Assembly (NCBI GenBank): GCA_025769875.1
Contig: JAGFNK010000150.1
Span: forward strand, 45,603-109,602
Length of the DNA stretch: 64,000 bases
Direction: 5' to 3'
Origin: Russula earlei
Lineage: Eukaryota > Basidiomycota > Agaricomycetes > Russulales > Russulaceae
In this document: piece by piece, positions 47,256 to 58,574 of the stretch
Layout of the letters: every line of letters begins with the position of its first letter
Position numbering within the stretch: the first letter of the stretch is position 1
Position numbers and translations under genes: made by a program
Notes under the pieces: generated by a model
Database searches by the model: none
Told to the model about the DNA's origin: nothing
The model's input: only the letters and a program-made list of their open reading frames with translations

Positions 47256-48603
47256 TTGGGCTCGGGAACGATTGGCACATCAATCTTTCTACCCCCACCT
47301 CCACCACCCCATATGATGCAGACCCGCTCATCAATAAGTCCAGATTCCATGGAAGGAAGTCTAATCTCAGAAAGTAACAAGGCTATATGGACAACTGAAG
47401 AAGAAGCTGCATTTCTACTGTTCCTTGTTGAGTGGAAACAAGAAGGAAACATGACCTCCAATGCCATGTTCAAGGACCTTACCTTCAACCAAGCAGCCAA
47501 TTCTATTAAGCCCATGCATGAGAAGGGTCCTATCAAGACTGGACCTATGTGCAAATCAAAATGGCAAAGGGTACAAAATGTTTTTGCTTTGCCATATCAC
47601 GCAGCTAACATTGTCTACTACTAGATGAAGAAGGAGCACTTGGTAATCGTTGCTCTCAGGAATGAGTCCAGGGTTGGGCACCTATGGACCGATGAGAATG
47701 GAATTGTTGTTCCACCTGAAATGGAATTGGTGTGGAGTGATCTAGTCAAGGTGCGTACATAACATCTAATTTGTCAATGCCATCTGATCATTAGTAGAAT
47801 AATCAAGAATACAAGAAGTACAGGGATAAAGGCTGGCCACATCGCAGGATCATGAAATCTCTGATGCCATCAAGTGCAAGAGGCCAACATTCATATCAGG
47901 GGCACAGCAGTCGACAGCCCATTTTACTCCCCCTCAGTCATCTGCGTCAGCTGTCCCCCAATCCCAATTTGTTTGAACGTCAAAGTGGGGACTCCTTGTC
48001 ATCTCTGGGCACCAGATCGCTCTTCCTCCTCATCCAGTGTCCTTCATTCCAAATGCAAAGTATCTCAGGTCAAGGATGTTGCCTCCAAAACATCTTCCTC
48101 ATTTACCAAAAAACTCAAGTCTGATTCCACAGCAGTTGCTGTCCACGGCATGCAGTCAACCATGGAGAGGTTTGCCGATAACTTCAACTCAACCATGCAT
48201 GCATTCATTGCTTCATCCCCACCCCCAATGTCAGCTGGCACTCCCCCCACTCCCAATGCCGCTGGCACTCCCCTCAAACCCAGCCCCAGCCCCACCTCCA
48301 GCCATGCATATGCTGCCTTCAAATGACATCATAACTATCTCGGCACTTCCTGAGACCACCCATTGGTCACTGGCAATTCAACATCTTACCAAGGATATTG
48401 AACTGAATGGTGAATGGCTCTCCATGGATGATGTTGTCCCTGTGATCAATATCTTGGGATCTTGTGACATTGTGTGCATAGACAGTTATATTGTGCTTAT
48501 GACTAATGGGTCAGCATTGTTGCAGCGAGATTGCACGCAACTACATCAAGGATCTATTGGAGAAGGCCAGGACATCCTGACTGTAGTTGTACTTCTACAG
48601 TAG
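47256..48603 (+). pseudogene. Myb/SANT-like DNA-binding protein of Harbinger element
   Basis: The N-terminal domain has the trihelix-like pattern WTTEEEAAFLLFLVEWKQEG, then FKDLTFNQAANSI and TGPMCKSKWQR, the usual partner protein that brings Harbinger nuclease to its ends. A TAG at 47622 (probably from CAG) is followed by MKKEHLVIVALRNESRVG. An intron lies at about 47751-47797, then YKKYRDKGWPHRRIM. Afterwards the frame shifts at least twice, through a Ser/Pro-rich linker and a C-terminal helical region (WSLAIQHLTKDIELNGEW). Inactive. Confidence 0.75.
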
Positions 48604-48689
48604 TCACCCATCACACACATGTATCGTAATTTGTTGAATGCCATGAAGTGTTCTTTCATTTTCTGAAAACATGTGCACATGTGTCTGAA

Positions 48690-51062
48690 CTAAATACCTG
48701 CTGCGCAATCCTCAAGTGTTTTCTGATACTGCTCCCACATCTCACCTGCAATCCTGTCTCGCCTGATATTTGCTTGCTCCCTCTCATAGCGCATCACTAC
48801 CCCTCTTCCCAGTTCACCAGCCGCTTCACGATGACCCATCTGAGGGTCTACCCTGTCATCAAATACATCAATCTCACTGTGATCATAATGGTGAATAAAA
48901 TTGTGAAGGGCTGCAAGTGCCGATGGGATGCGCACTTGAATGTCCATGTTATACTCAGGGGGGTACTGAAGGATTTTGAAATGCCTGCTTGAGAATCCCA
49001 AACATATGCTCTATGACATTGCGAGCTTGAGCATGGTGCAGATTAAATAATTCCTGGGGTGTGCGTGGCCTAGGACAAGTGTAAAAATTAGTGAGAAGAT
49101 GGGAAAGAAAGAGAGAACGCACCGTATGCCAGCATGACCCCACTCAGATAGATGATATTGTACACCTCGATAAGGAACAAGCAGTGTGTTTGATGAGGCA
49201 AAGCCTGCATCAGTGAGATAGTATTTCCCTCTTGGGATGGGGAAATCGGAATGATGGGCATCATGGAAAAGAGTTGAGTCGGTGGTGGAGCCCTCCTGAC
49301 CAGTCAAAAGATATGTGAAGTGGAGGTCAAATGAACAAGCAGCAAGGCAGTTCTGTGAGAGAATGCTGTTGCGGTCTCTTGTCACATCATGCTCTGCAGA
49401 AGTGGAGTAACAACCGATGTGGGTGCTGTCGATAGCACCCAGGGCATCCTTGAAAAAGGGAAAAAATTTGGGATTCCCTTGGATAAAGGAGTGAGGAGGG
49501 GAATTAGCATCAGGAAGCTGTACAAAGGTGGTGCAGAAAGGGGGGGTTGCGAGAACTCCAAGTATCTTTTTAAAATATCTGGATATCCATCAGAAGATAT
49601 ATAGAAGGAAACCATGGGATACATACTTTGAGACTGTGCTTGGTGACCACTGAAAACACTCTCCAATATTTGTTGTTGACAGCCCGGTGGAAGCGGCATA
49701 GAGAAATATGGCAACCTGTTCTTCAATTTGGACATGCCGAGATGATGCAACACCAAAGTTGTGGAGAGTCTGCTGGAGCTTGTGAAACACATGTTTATGG
49801 ACCCCAAGTTCATTCCAGATGCATTCTGGGTGGCCGGTGAGTAGTTCATGGACCCAGGCAAGACCAGTGAGGGCGGAGGTGTGATATGGAATAGGAGGAG
49901 AACGGGGTTTGAGTATTGACAGTATTGTCATGAACCATTCCCCGGAGAGGGCCCTTGAAGGACCCTTCCTTATAGGAGGAAACCCAGCCTCTATGATGCC
50001 ACCCTGTTCACACGAGCAAAAGGGGTGAGTAGAGGTGTCCACAATATCGCGCGCGCATTGTTGCGCGAGCGATTCTCGGCACAATCGACATACAGCAAGC
50101 CCCACTTAAAGGCAACCCTTCTAGCAACTAAGGACAGTATTAGAGCCTTCCTAAGGACCCTTTGGAACGACCCTAGGAACTCTACAATAGGTACTAACCT
50201 AGTATCAAAGGCCCGACAACGCGTTATTAGACCGACTCTAATAACTATAGAACAAACTATAAGGCAACACTAAGGACCTTAATAGAAGTATTAGGGTCGA
50301 CTCTAAGGACCCTAATAGAACTATATAAGGGCCTTATAAGATAACACTATTCCATAACCAAACTACAAGTCCTCAAACGACCGGCCCTAAACTAACTAAC
50401 AGGAAATGAATCAGGTGCTTGCACGTGTACTAAAGCAGTGAACACGTGGACAATGGAAGCTCTTACTCATCAAGAGAAGCTTCTTACTCAGCAGCTTACT
50501 GAGCATGACTGAGCATGCTCAGTCAGCGTCCTCCGACTTCTTACTCATCACTCTATTGTGCTTGATAACAAGGTTATGACTTGTTCCCTATTTAGCAGCT
50601 CTCTTGTAGTATATAAGCGCTCAATAAAGTAGCGGACAGTCCTCAGACTGTCCATTTGTTTACGGCACTCTCCATTCCTGGGATACTCCTTTAAGGACCA
50701 TCCCCTTGTGACTATCCTGGCCTCTTCCCTGCGTGATTGTTCTACTCTCACAGTAACAATACCTCTCTGGTATTTGTTGCTCCTCTGGGTTCTACTCCTT
50801 GCCCACGCGGTCTTGGACGTCTATCGACTCGTCTTCGAGCTGATCCCTCGCTCTTGAACTGGATAGTTCAACAGTGAGTCTTGACAAGTATGGCCTGGAA
50901 GCCATAAAGGGCATAACCTGTAAAATATAAAATCATTTGAAGTTGTTGGCGTCGCCATTGTACCTGCAGATACAGCCTCTCCTGATCAAGGTAATCAGCC
51001 ATAGCATTGACCAGGGGATGGACAGTGACAACTTGAAATCGGGGGGGTAAAAAATCGGCCAT
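48690..51062 (-). pseudogene. PIF/Harbinger DDE transposase, split by solo LTR
   Basis: Start ATG 51062 (MADFLPPRFQ). Reading continues to the LTR at 50886 and resumes at 49920 exactly in frame once the LTR and one AGTAT are removed. The next part has FLYAASTGLSTTNIGECFQ (helix-turn-helix). A 48-bp intron (about 49570-49617) follows. The catalytic domain shows Asp in ALGAIDSTHIGCYS, Asp in YYLTDAGFASS and Glu in ARNVIEHMFGILK. An intron lies near 49068-49120. A one-base shift follows GILK, after which the tail resumes as FKILQYPPEYNM and ALAALHNFIHHYD. The family cuts DNA at TWA targets. Confidence 0.85.
49926..50886 (+). repeat. Solo LTR, family 3, copy c, inside Harbinger transposase
   Basis: 961 bp, TGTCATGAACC to GTCTTGACA, with a perfect AGTAT duplication (49921-49925 and 50887-50891). 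The least CpG-decayed of the three copies (CCCCGGAGAGG, CGCGCGCATTG). Confidence 0.95.
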
Positions 51063-51133
51063 GACTCAGAGGGGCATAAAACGTTTTTGGGCGCATCAGT
51101 CATTACAATGACAAATATGTGAATTACAGGTAA

Positions 51134-51961
51134 TGTTACGAACCAAGGCCAAGTCCTGGCCGAAGATTGTCCTATTTTACTCAAGAAAAACCTCTCTCAC
51201 TTTGCATTGCTGACTCCCTTCCATTTTCTGGGCTATCCCTCCTGCGGTACAAGATATTGCTATTGCAAAGGCACTATAACACGACCAGGCACCAGTTTCC
51301 TAATCGGGTAATCATCGCGTGGCAGCCACATGGCCACTCAGCCACCATGGACCCAAAACAGCGGCACAAACTCTTAGAAACTGTTGCATAAATCATCTGA
51401 CGTCATCAAGGCTCCAATGACATCATGGCTGACTGAGCGACTCCACAGTGACCTCATAGGCTCACTAAGCGCTCCACAGTGACATCATAATGATGTCATC
51501 ACTCCACAATGATCAGTAATGCGCTCAGTAAGCCTGAAAATTGACACAAGCAAGTTTATGCCTCTGTAGTCCTATTGGATGGTACCAAAGAGTCTAGAAT
51601 AGTCCCAGTGCTTTGTAATCGACCCTGTACACTGTATATAAGCCCCAATGAAGCATGGCAGTCGTCAGACTGTCCATTTGTGATACTCTCATCCTCCTGG
51701 GTACTCCCCTGCGACTGCTCAGTTTAAAGTCTACTCTTGTCTTCAAGGTACTCTTCAACGACCGCCTTGTTTAAAGCCCCTCGCTACACTGGCCTCTAGC
51801 CTTCGCCTTTGTCTCTTGCAACACCTACCAGTCCCCATCTGGTACCTCCTCGTCGTTTGGCTCATCCTCCTGTTCAATGCCGCCTTCGCCGCGTACCATC
51901 TGTTCCGACCCTTGCCCACCTGCTCCTGAGTCCTTAGTGATCAGCAGTACGTGTCTTGACA
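51134..51961 (+). repeat. 5' LTR of chromovirus 2 (LTR family 4)
   Basis: 828 bp, TGTTACGAACC to GTGTCTTGACA. Upstream control region holds a TGACGTCA palindrome near 51399 and related TGACATCA, TGACCTCA and TGATGTCA boxes to about 51500. A TATATAAGCC motif follows near 51637. Differs from the 3' LTR mainly at CpG sites. Confidence 0.93.
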
Positions 51962-52007
51962 TCTGGACAGTCTCTCATCATCCCTGTATTGACCAGCCAA
52001 CGCTCAA

Positions 52008-52931
52008 GTGTCCACTCCTAACTCCCCCACTTTGGTTAACACCTCCTTGCGCCTCCCTTCTCCTCTGCAACCTACCCCACGCACCGCCCTTCGCATCCTC
52101 ACTGAAGACATTGACCCGGTTGACACATCCTCACCCCTCAGCCTCTTGTACTCCCCAACGGCTCCCCCATCGTCTCCTACCACTGCCCAGCCTATCCCAG
52201 ACAACTTTGTCCCTGTCGGCACTCCCCCTCCAGCGCAGAACGAGCAACAGCAAGCGGACCGTCCTCCCTTACCTGAAGGCTTCCTCAACCGTCCCCCCTG
52301 CACAGTATTTCGCTTCCATCTGCACCAGTACTTCGTTCTCCCTACCACCAATCGTCGCCAAGAGCAGTGGCGTCCCCTCCACGACTTGAATCATCAAGAC
52401 TACCTTGGACGCATCCCTACCTCAGACCAGTTAGCTCGTCGCGCATTCACAGACACCTTCACTACCGCCTTTCGTGCATGCATCGTCCACACTTTTGCGG
52501 TAGAACCCTCCAACACTGCCCTTGCCACCCAGTACAATCTCACCCCCTTCGGCATCTGCTCCAACGTTGGGATATACGCCCCAGACGCTGACTTTCCCCT
52601 CGGACGCATCGCATACATTTTTAACACCTCGTTATTTAGGAAACTACTTACCTTGCCTGCTATTTACTGCCCTGCTTACAAGGGCTCGTTTTGCTTATCT
52701 ATCATACACGACTTCTTGGACGGACGTCTAGCTTTCGCATACGGCTACTTACACTTCGAGGAGAACAGTAACTGCGTGTCCCTACGTCACTATTCAACTT
52801 ATACAGTCGACACCATCCGCTTTAACCCCCAGCTACTTCGCTTTTGCTTTACGCCTCGTATTCCCCTTAACCCTCTCAAAATAATTGAGAGGTACCAACT
52901 CGAGACTATAGATCTTGTGCACGGTTCTTAA
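52008..52931 (+). CDS. Unassigned 307-codon frame upstream of gag in chromovirus 2
   Basis: Intact from ATG 52008, 47 bp after the LTR, to the stop at 52931. The N-terminal third is Pro/Ser/Thr-rich (LPSPLQPTPRTALRIL). The remainder looks folded, with aromatic residues and regular hydrophobic spacing (PCTVFRFHLHQYFVLP, LTPFGICSNVGIYAP, FCLSIIHDFLDGRLAFAYGY, LRFCFTPRIPLNPL). No zinc knuckle, protease or membrane segment. The only long undamaged frame in the element, which argues it is not random. Function unknown; position suggests a particle or accessory protein. Confidence 0.5.
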   Translation: MSTPNSPTLVNTSLRLPSPLQPTPRTALRILTEDIDPVDTSSPLSLLYSPTAPPSSPTTAQPIPDNFVPVGTPPPAQNEQQQADRPPLPEGFLNRPPCTVFRFHLHQYFVLPTTNRRQEQWRPLHDLNHQDYLGRIPTSDQLARRAFTDTFTTAFRACIVHTFAVEPSNTALATQYNLTPFGICSNVGIYAPDADFPLGRIAYIFNTSLFRKLLTLPAIYCPAYKGSFCLSIIHDFLDGRLAFAYGYLHFEENSNCVSLRHYSTYTVDTIRFNPQLLRFCFTPRIPLNPLKIIERYQLETIDLVHGS

Positions 52932-52997
52932 AAAGTAAGAACCACCCTTGTAACGCTTCAATAAAGATCGAATAAAGATCCTTTTCTTGTTTTATCT

Positions 52998-54495
52998 AAA
53001 GTGCCACGAGAATACGCCTTAGAAGAAGACGAAGAAGAAGACGCTATCACTCGACACATCTTAAACCTAAATCATTATTGAACTTGGACCTCCGTCGCAT
53101 TCCCTGTCACCACTTTAACCAACTTACACGACGTACCAGGAGTTGAACCACCTCACGAAGATTTCCCCCATCTTATTGTTAAAGAGTTCCTTGAAGTTTT
53201 GCCTTTTGGACAACTCTTAAGCCACAACGAACACGCACTATACCTTGAAACCCTTAGTCGACTTCTACCACCAGCACGACAACAACTATTATATTGGCAC
53301 CTTGCTCAAGCAAAGAACATCCAAGGACAGCCAGTTGACTACCAATCCTTACGCACCAGTGAATTAAACCTTTGGACCAGGGTCATTCAACCACGTCACC
53401 ACATCATTGTCCACTCTTTAAGGACAGGGTATCGCCTGTTTTATCTGGCTTGGACATACATCAGCTACTACTGTCTCACTGTTCAGTTCTACCATCTACG
53501 CCTCAACAGAATACAAAGGGAAAATCAATCTTACGTCCAACTTGCTGTTGTACCTGGAATACGCAACACCTTTGATTGGGAGACTAACTCTTGGCTATAC
53601 GACGCAGACTACAATCAACCTTGGGCAATTACCAGCCCAGACGCCTCATATACTGGTCCTCCTGCAGTACTATTCTGTCCCAGCAATCCTAGAAGCCTCA
53701 AGTCTTGCCCCTCGACCCCTCACACCGATTCAGACCACTGTCCCAACTAGCCAAGAACGTTGGTCTGCTAGCACAGAAAATACTGAGTCAAATCCGTGGA
53801 CAGCAAGGTGTAACTGCAAAACAGAGTATTGCACGTGCAACTTTCGACCAGACACACCTCCTACTCCTGACGGAATTACCTTGTGGACGCCAGGCGATTA
53901 CCACCTCCCCATTCGATAAATCTGGCCCCTCGACACAGAAGACGTGCATCGTCCCAACGACCCCCTGAGAGAGAAACAATCCCCAACGCAAGAGGATTCC
54001 TTGTCGAAAGACCATTACCTCCTACCCCTCCTGACGCCTACGTACCCTTGTTTACCAACTCGTATTCCTACCCCTGTTATACCTACCCAACCCTTTGCAT
54101 CACCCCTTGTTGAATCTCCTGATAGTACTGATCTTAGGAATACGGATTTACACTGCTACCTACCAGAACAATCCTTCTTAGCATTAAACCTACCTACACG
54201 TTCAAGGAGAGAATTAATTGAATTCAAGAATTATTGTACCCAAGCTTGGCATCAACGACTGACACACTTTATAGTTTACAAGCACCCCACCAAGGAAATA
54301 AGTGACTTTGCCATCTCTCCAGCAGAATTTGAAGGATATCTGTGGAAAACCCGAGTAGTTCTAACACAAAGCAGCATTACTGAAGAATACTCCCGAATCC
54401 AATTAAGAAAACATCAAGGAAGACCCGAATACCATTCGACTAAAGCCAGCCTACACCATTGCATATCCTTGGAAACAACGGCCATTGGACTATAA
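52998..54495 (+). pseudogene. Second unassigned frame upstream of gag in chromovirus 2
   Basis: Readable from an acidic start (YALEEDEEEDAITRHIL), through a TGA after LNHY, to EFLEVLPFGQLLSHNEH, TLSRLLPPARQQLLYWHL and FYLAWTYISYYCLTVQFYHL. A frame change near 53640 leads to a Cys cluster CNCKTEYCTC (about 53815). After a stop at 53917 come SFLALNLPTRSRREL, FKNYCTQAWHQRL and IQLRKHQGRPEYHS, ending at 54495, 15 bp before the gag start. A protein of about 490 residues is implied once damage is allowed for. No family recognised. The CxC-x4-CxC pattern suggests metal binding. Confidence 0.45.
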
Positions 54496-54510
54496 CAGTC
54501 GTCTAGATCT

Positions 54511-56022
54511 ATGAGCACTAGGAGGGACATCACTGACGAAGAAGAAAATCTAATCCCACTCCTATTTGAAAACCTCAGTTACGACACCCAAGATCACTGT
54601 TACCGAGGAAAATTTGCAGGCACACCTATTATCAACCACGGAAATCTTTCTGACACTTGGTTATACGAAGACGATAACGACGAAGTTACCACCGAACAAC
54701 TTAAAGCGGCAGCCCCAGGAGCAGAAAACGTTCAAGACTTCAACCCCTATAACTACTCAGGCCTCTTCCTAGACAGACCAGTCAAGTGGAGCCGTTCTAG
54801 AAGACATTGGGTTTACTATAACAATCGAGAAGTCGATTTCTCAGCCAGAACACCTCAAGAAGTTACCGCTATCCTAGGAACTGCTCAGAGCACTCGAAGC
54901 ACCACTCCAGGACCTTCTACTCGGCGTAATACCCAACAACCTACTCCTCATACAACTAGCAACGTACCACAAGCAGTCCCTCGAACGCTCACTCCAACTA
55001 GAATCCAACTACAAGGTTCAGCCCCACCTATTGTTACAGCTACAACAACTCAGAATCCCACCATGTCAAGCAATCCACGCCTTGTCGGAACAGCACCAGA
55101 ACCCTTTGACGGAAAGGCTGATAACTGCAGAAGCCTTTTGGGCAGCTTTGGCCAATTATTATTACATCAATGGCGACTCCTTTACAGATGAAAGCAAGAA
55201 AGTTGCCGCTGCACTGACCCACTTTAAAGTAGGAACACCCGCCTGGAGCGTGGGCTAGAGAACAAACCACCAAGGCTATGGCTCGTACCGTAGCAGACTA
55301 TGGGTCATGGGACGACTTCAAGAAAGCCTTTGCCGATCATTTTATCCCTGCAGAAGCAGAAGTTGGCCTCCGCTAATACCATGCACACCTATTATCAAGG
55401 AAAACTACCGTTCAATGAATGGTATCAGAAATGGTCGCACCATGCATCACGAGCTACCACCGATGAAAGAACAAAGATGTACGCATTTAGGAAGAACATC
55501 AACCCGGCCTTACATCAGAAAATACTGGGAATCACACCAACACCAACTACGCTTGCAGCCCTTGTCAAAGCAGCAAGAGAATTCGACAACCTTTTCCACC
55601 TATACAACTCCACTGCTTTTCGAGGAGGACGCTCTGTGCGTGCCCGAGGATTGAACACTCAAGGATCAGATAATCCATTGGAAATTAACTTGTACCAAGG
55701 AGAGCCCAATGAACGACCCTGGGAATCCAGAAGTGAAAGGAAACCCCTCACAGATGCAGAGAAAGAATTTCGACGCAAGAACAATCTCTGTTATTATTGT
55801 GGAAAGAAGAATCATATGGCAAATCAATGTAGAGCAAAGAAAGCAGCTCAAGGACGCCAACGACAAGGATCTCGCCCCCAAACAGTCAGAGCTACAACCA
55901 TCCAAGATGAAAACATCGAACCTGCGCAAGAAGAACCCATTCCTGTTGCTTCACTAACAACTTGGAGAGAGACACTTGCAGACTCGATCCTCCGCCCAAG
56001 ATCTGCTCCTATGGATTTTTAA
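54511..56022 (+). pseudogene. gag: Gag polyprotein, chromovirus 2
   Basis: Start MSTRRDITDEEEN. The head domain includes LFLDRPVKWSRSRRHWVYYN, then a Ser/Thr/Pro linker. The capsid-type gag core starts at PEPFDGKAD. Three small indels break it (near 55120, 55248 and 55375), visible because each lost frame continues in the next (TAEAFWAALANYYY; WAREQTTKAMARTV; HTYYQGKLPFNEWYQKW). A CCHC zinc knuckle CYYCGKKNHMANQC lies at about 55790. It ends at 56022, overlapping the pol frame by about 60 bp in the -1 frame, a layout compatible with programmed frameshifting in the intact ancestor. Confidence 0.85.
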
Positions 56023-58574
56023 TTGGACCCCCTTCTGCACCGAGGAGGGACGTGGTCCAAATCAGTACGATACAAAGAGAAATCAATTACCCCAAAGTTT
56101 TTACCAAGAATATTCGCTCCCCTTCCATTGCCTTGAAAGTTACCTTAGTAGGGAAAACAAGCGGCAAAGAAATCGGTGCAAGAGCCCTGCTCGACAGTGG
56201 AGCAGAAGGAATGATAATCCATGAACGATTTGCACAAAGACACCACCTGCACCTTCGAACTATGATCAAACCCTTGCCAGCACAAAATGTAGATGGAACA
56301 CAAAATGCCAATGGACTAATACGCTTTAGCACCATCCAAAGACTTCGCATTCAAGCGCACACAGGCGCCACTCATGACGAACAAGCAGAATTCCTTGTCA
56401 CTAACATTGGAGATCACGACATTATCTTAGGAACCGATTGGCTACGACACCACAACCCAGATATTGATTGGGCAAATGATACAATCACACTGAGGAACTG
56501 CCCCCGAACTTGCCTTACCACACACCCAAGCATAACCATTGCATCTGCATCTGGAACGCGGAATTACCAAATACAAGCGCTTACTTTCCCTGAAGAAGAA
56601 GAACCTGAGTTTACAGACATTGCTGCACTAATCTTCCCAGATACTGAAGGACCATTGAACCCATGTGTTGACGAACAAATCCACGATGCGTTTAGCCCAA
56701 TAACAATCAACATAAGAGCCAAATCAACCACAGCTACCAAGCTAGCCAATGCGGAAACACCCCCTAAGACATTAGACGAACTTATCCCTGCCCAATTCTT
56801 GAAATGGCGAAAGGTTTTCGATGAACAAGCTTCTCAACGCCTTCCTGCTCACCAACCATGGGACCATGCAATCAATCTAAAACCAGGGATCGCCCGACGC
56901 GATTCTGGCATTTATCGACTTACTCCCAAGGAACTACAAGCCCTAAAAGAATACTTAGACGAACATTTGAAAAGAGGCACAATCCGACCATCAAAAGCAG
57001 CTATTGCCAGCCCATTCTTCTTTGTAGAAAAGAAAGGAGGAAATCTACGACCAGTGCAAGACTACAGAGCCCTGAATACAGCAACTGTCAAAGACGCGTA
57101 TCCACTACCCTTGATTCCTGAATTAATTGACAAACTCCAAGGAGCCCAATACTTTACCAAGTTTGACGTACGATGGGGATACAACAACTATTCGCCTCAG
57201 AGAAGGGCGATGAACACCTCGCAGCATTCAAGACACCATTAGGACTCTTCGAACCATTGATAATGACATTTGGTCTCTGCAACGCCCCAGCCACTTTCCA
57301 ACGCTTTATGAACACCATCCTAGCAAAATACATTGCCACTGAACGAGTGGTTGTTTATCTAGATGATATACTAATCATGGCGCAAACCTTGAACGAACTA
57401 GACGACTGGACACATAAGGTCCTAAAAACACTCCAAGACCACGACTTATACTTGAAACCAGAGAAATGTGCTTTCCGACAAACCTCTATTAGTTACCTAG
57501 GCATCAATATCTCCCAAGGACGAATATCCATGGACCAAGACAAGTTAATAGGCATTACAAAGTGGCCTACTCCGACCAATGTTACGGAAGTACAAGCATT
57601 TCTAGGATTCTGCAACTTCTATCGACGATTTATCCACCAATACTCTCGAATAGCACGGCCCTTGTTTAACTTAACAAAGAAAGAAAACCCCTTCAAGTGG
57701 GAAGACGATGAAGAACAAGCATTTCAGAAACTAATCCAAGCATTCACAACGGCCCCAATCCTCATGTTACCTAACCACACGAAACCCTTTCGACTCATCT
57801 GCGATGCAAGTGACTTTGCAGTCGGTGCAATCTTGGAACAACCCGATGAATTTAACAGATATCACCCAGTAGCCTATTTCTCGAAATCCTTGGACCCCGC
57901 ACAACGAAATTACATGATCTATGATAAAGAACTCCTTGCTATCGTTTTGTCCCTCTGGCACTTCCGACACTACCTTGAAGGCGCTACACACCCCATTGAT
58001 CTATGGACAGACCACAATAACTTGACATACTTCATGACAAAACAGAAACTCACAAGACGACAAGCCCGATGGGCACTCCTCCTCAGCAATTTCGACTTCA
58101 CCATCACCCACCACCCAGGCACTATGAACAAAGCAGACGGTCTGTCCAGGCAGGCCAGACTTTAAAGAGGGGATACAAAACAAAAATGATGGAAAGGTGC
58201 TCCTAGATGACAAATTTTTTAAAATTAGAGCAACACGCACCTCTGCTACAGAACCAATCGGCGACCAGGAACTTCGACAACAACTACGATCTAGCAAAGA
58301 CTATGACCCAGAAGTATCTAACGCGTTAGCAATCATTATAAAGAATGGACCAAGGCGACTATCCAAAGGCTTACAGGACTGGAACCTTGAAGATGGACTA
58401 ATACTATTCAAAGGAAAAGTCTATATCCCAAACAACGACACCCTAAGAAAGAAAATTCTAAAACTACACCACGACTCCCTTGCCGCTGGGCATCCTGGCC
58501 AATGGAAGACTTATGAACTAATCAGCCGAAACTATTGGTGGCCAGGAATGCTAACCTATGTCAAAAGTTATGTA

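Larger units (their letters stand above)
47069..51133. mobile_element. PIF/Harbinger DNA transposon, right end lost to chromovirus 2
   Basis: Left end GGCCCCATACAGCAACTGAG. Inner terminal repeats pair GTAATTCACATATTTG (about 47218) with its complement CAAATATGTGAATTAC (about 51112-51127). The rest of the right terminus is missing at 51133, where the chromovirus LTR begins. It carries the two genes typical of the superfamily in convergent order: a Myb/SANT-like protein and a DDE nuclease. A solo LTR splits the nuclease gene. It inserted in a 154-bp unit of the right arm of element F. Confidence 0.85.
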
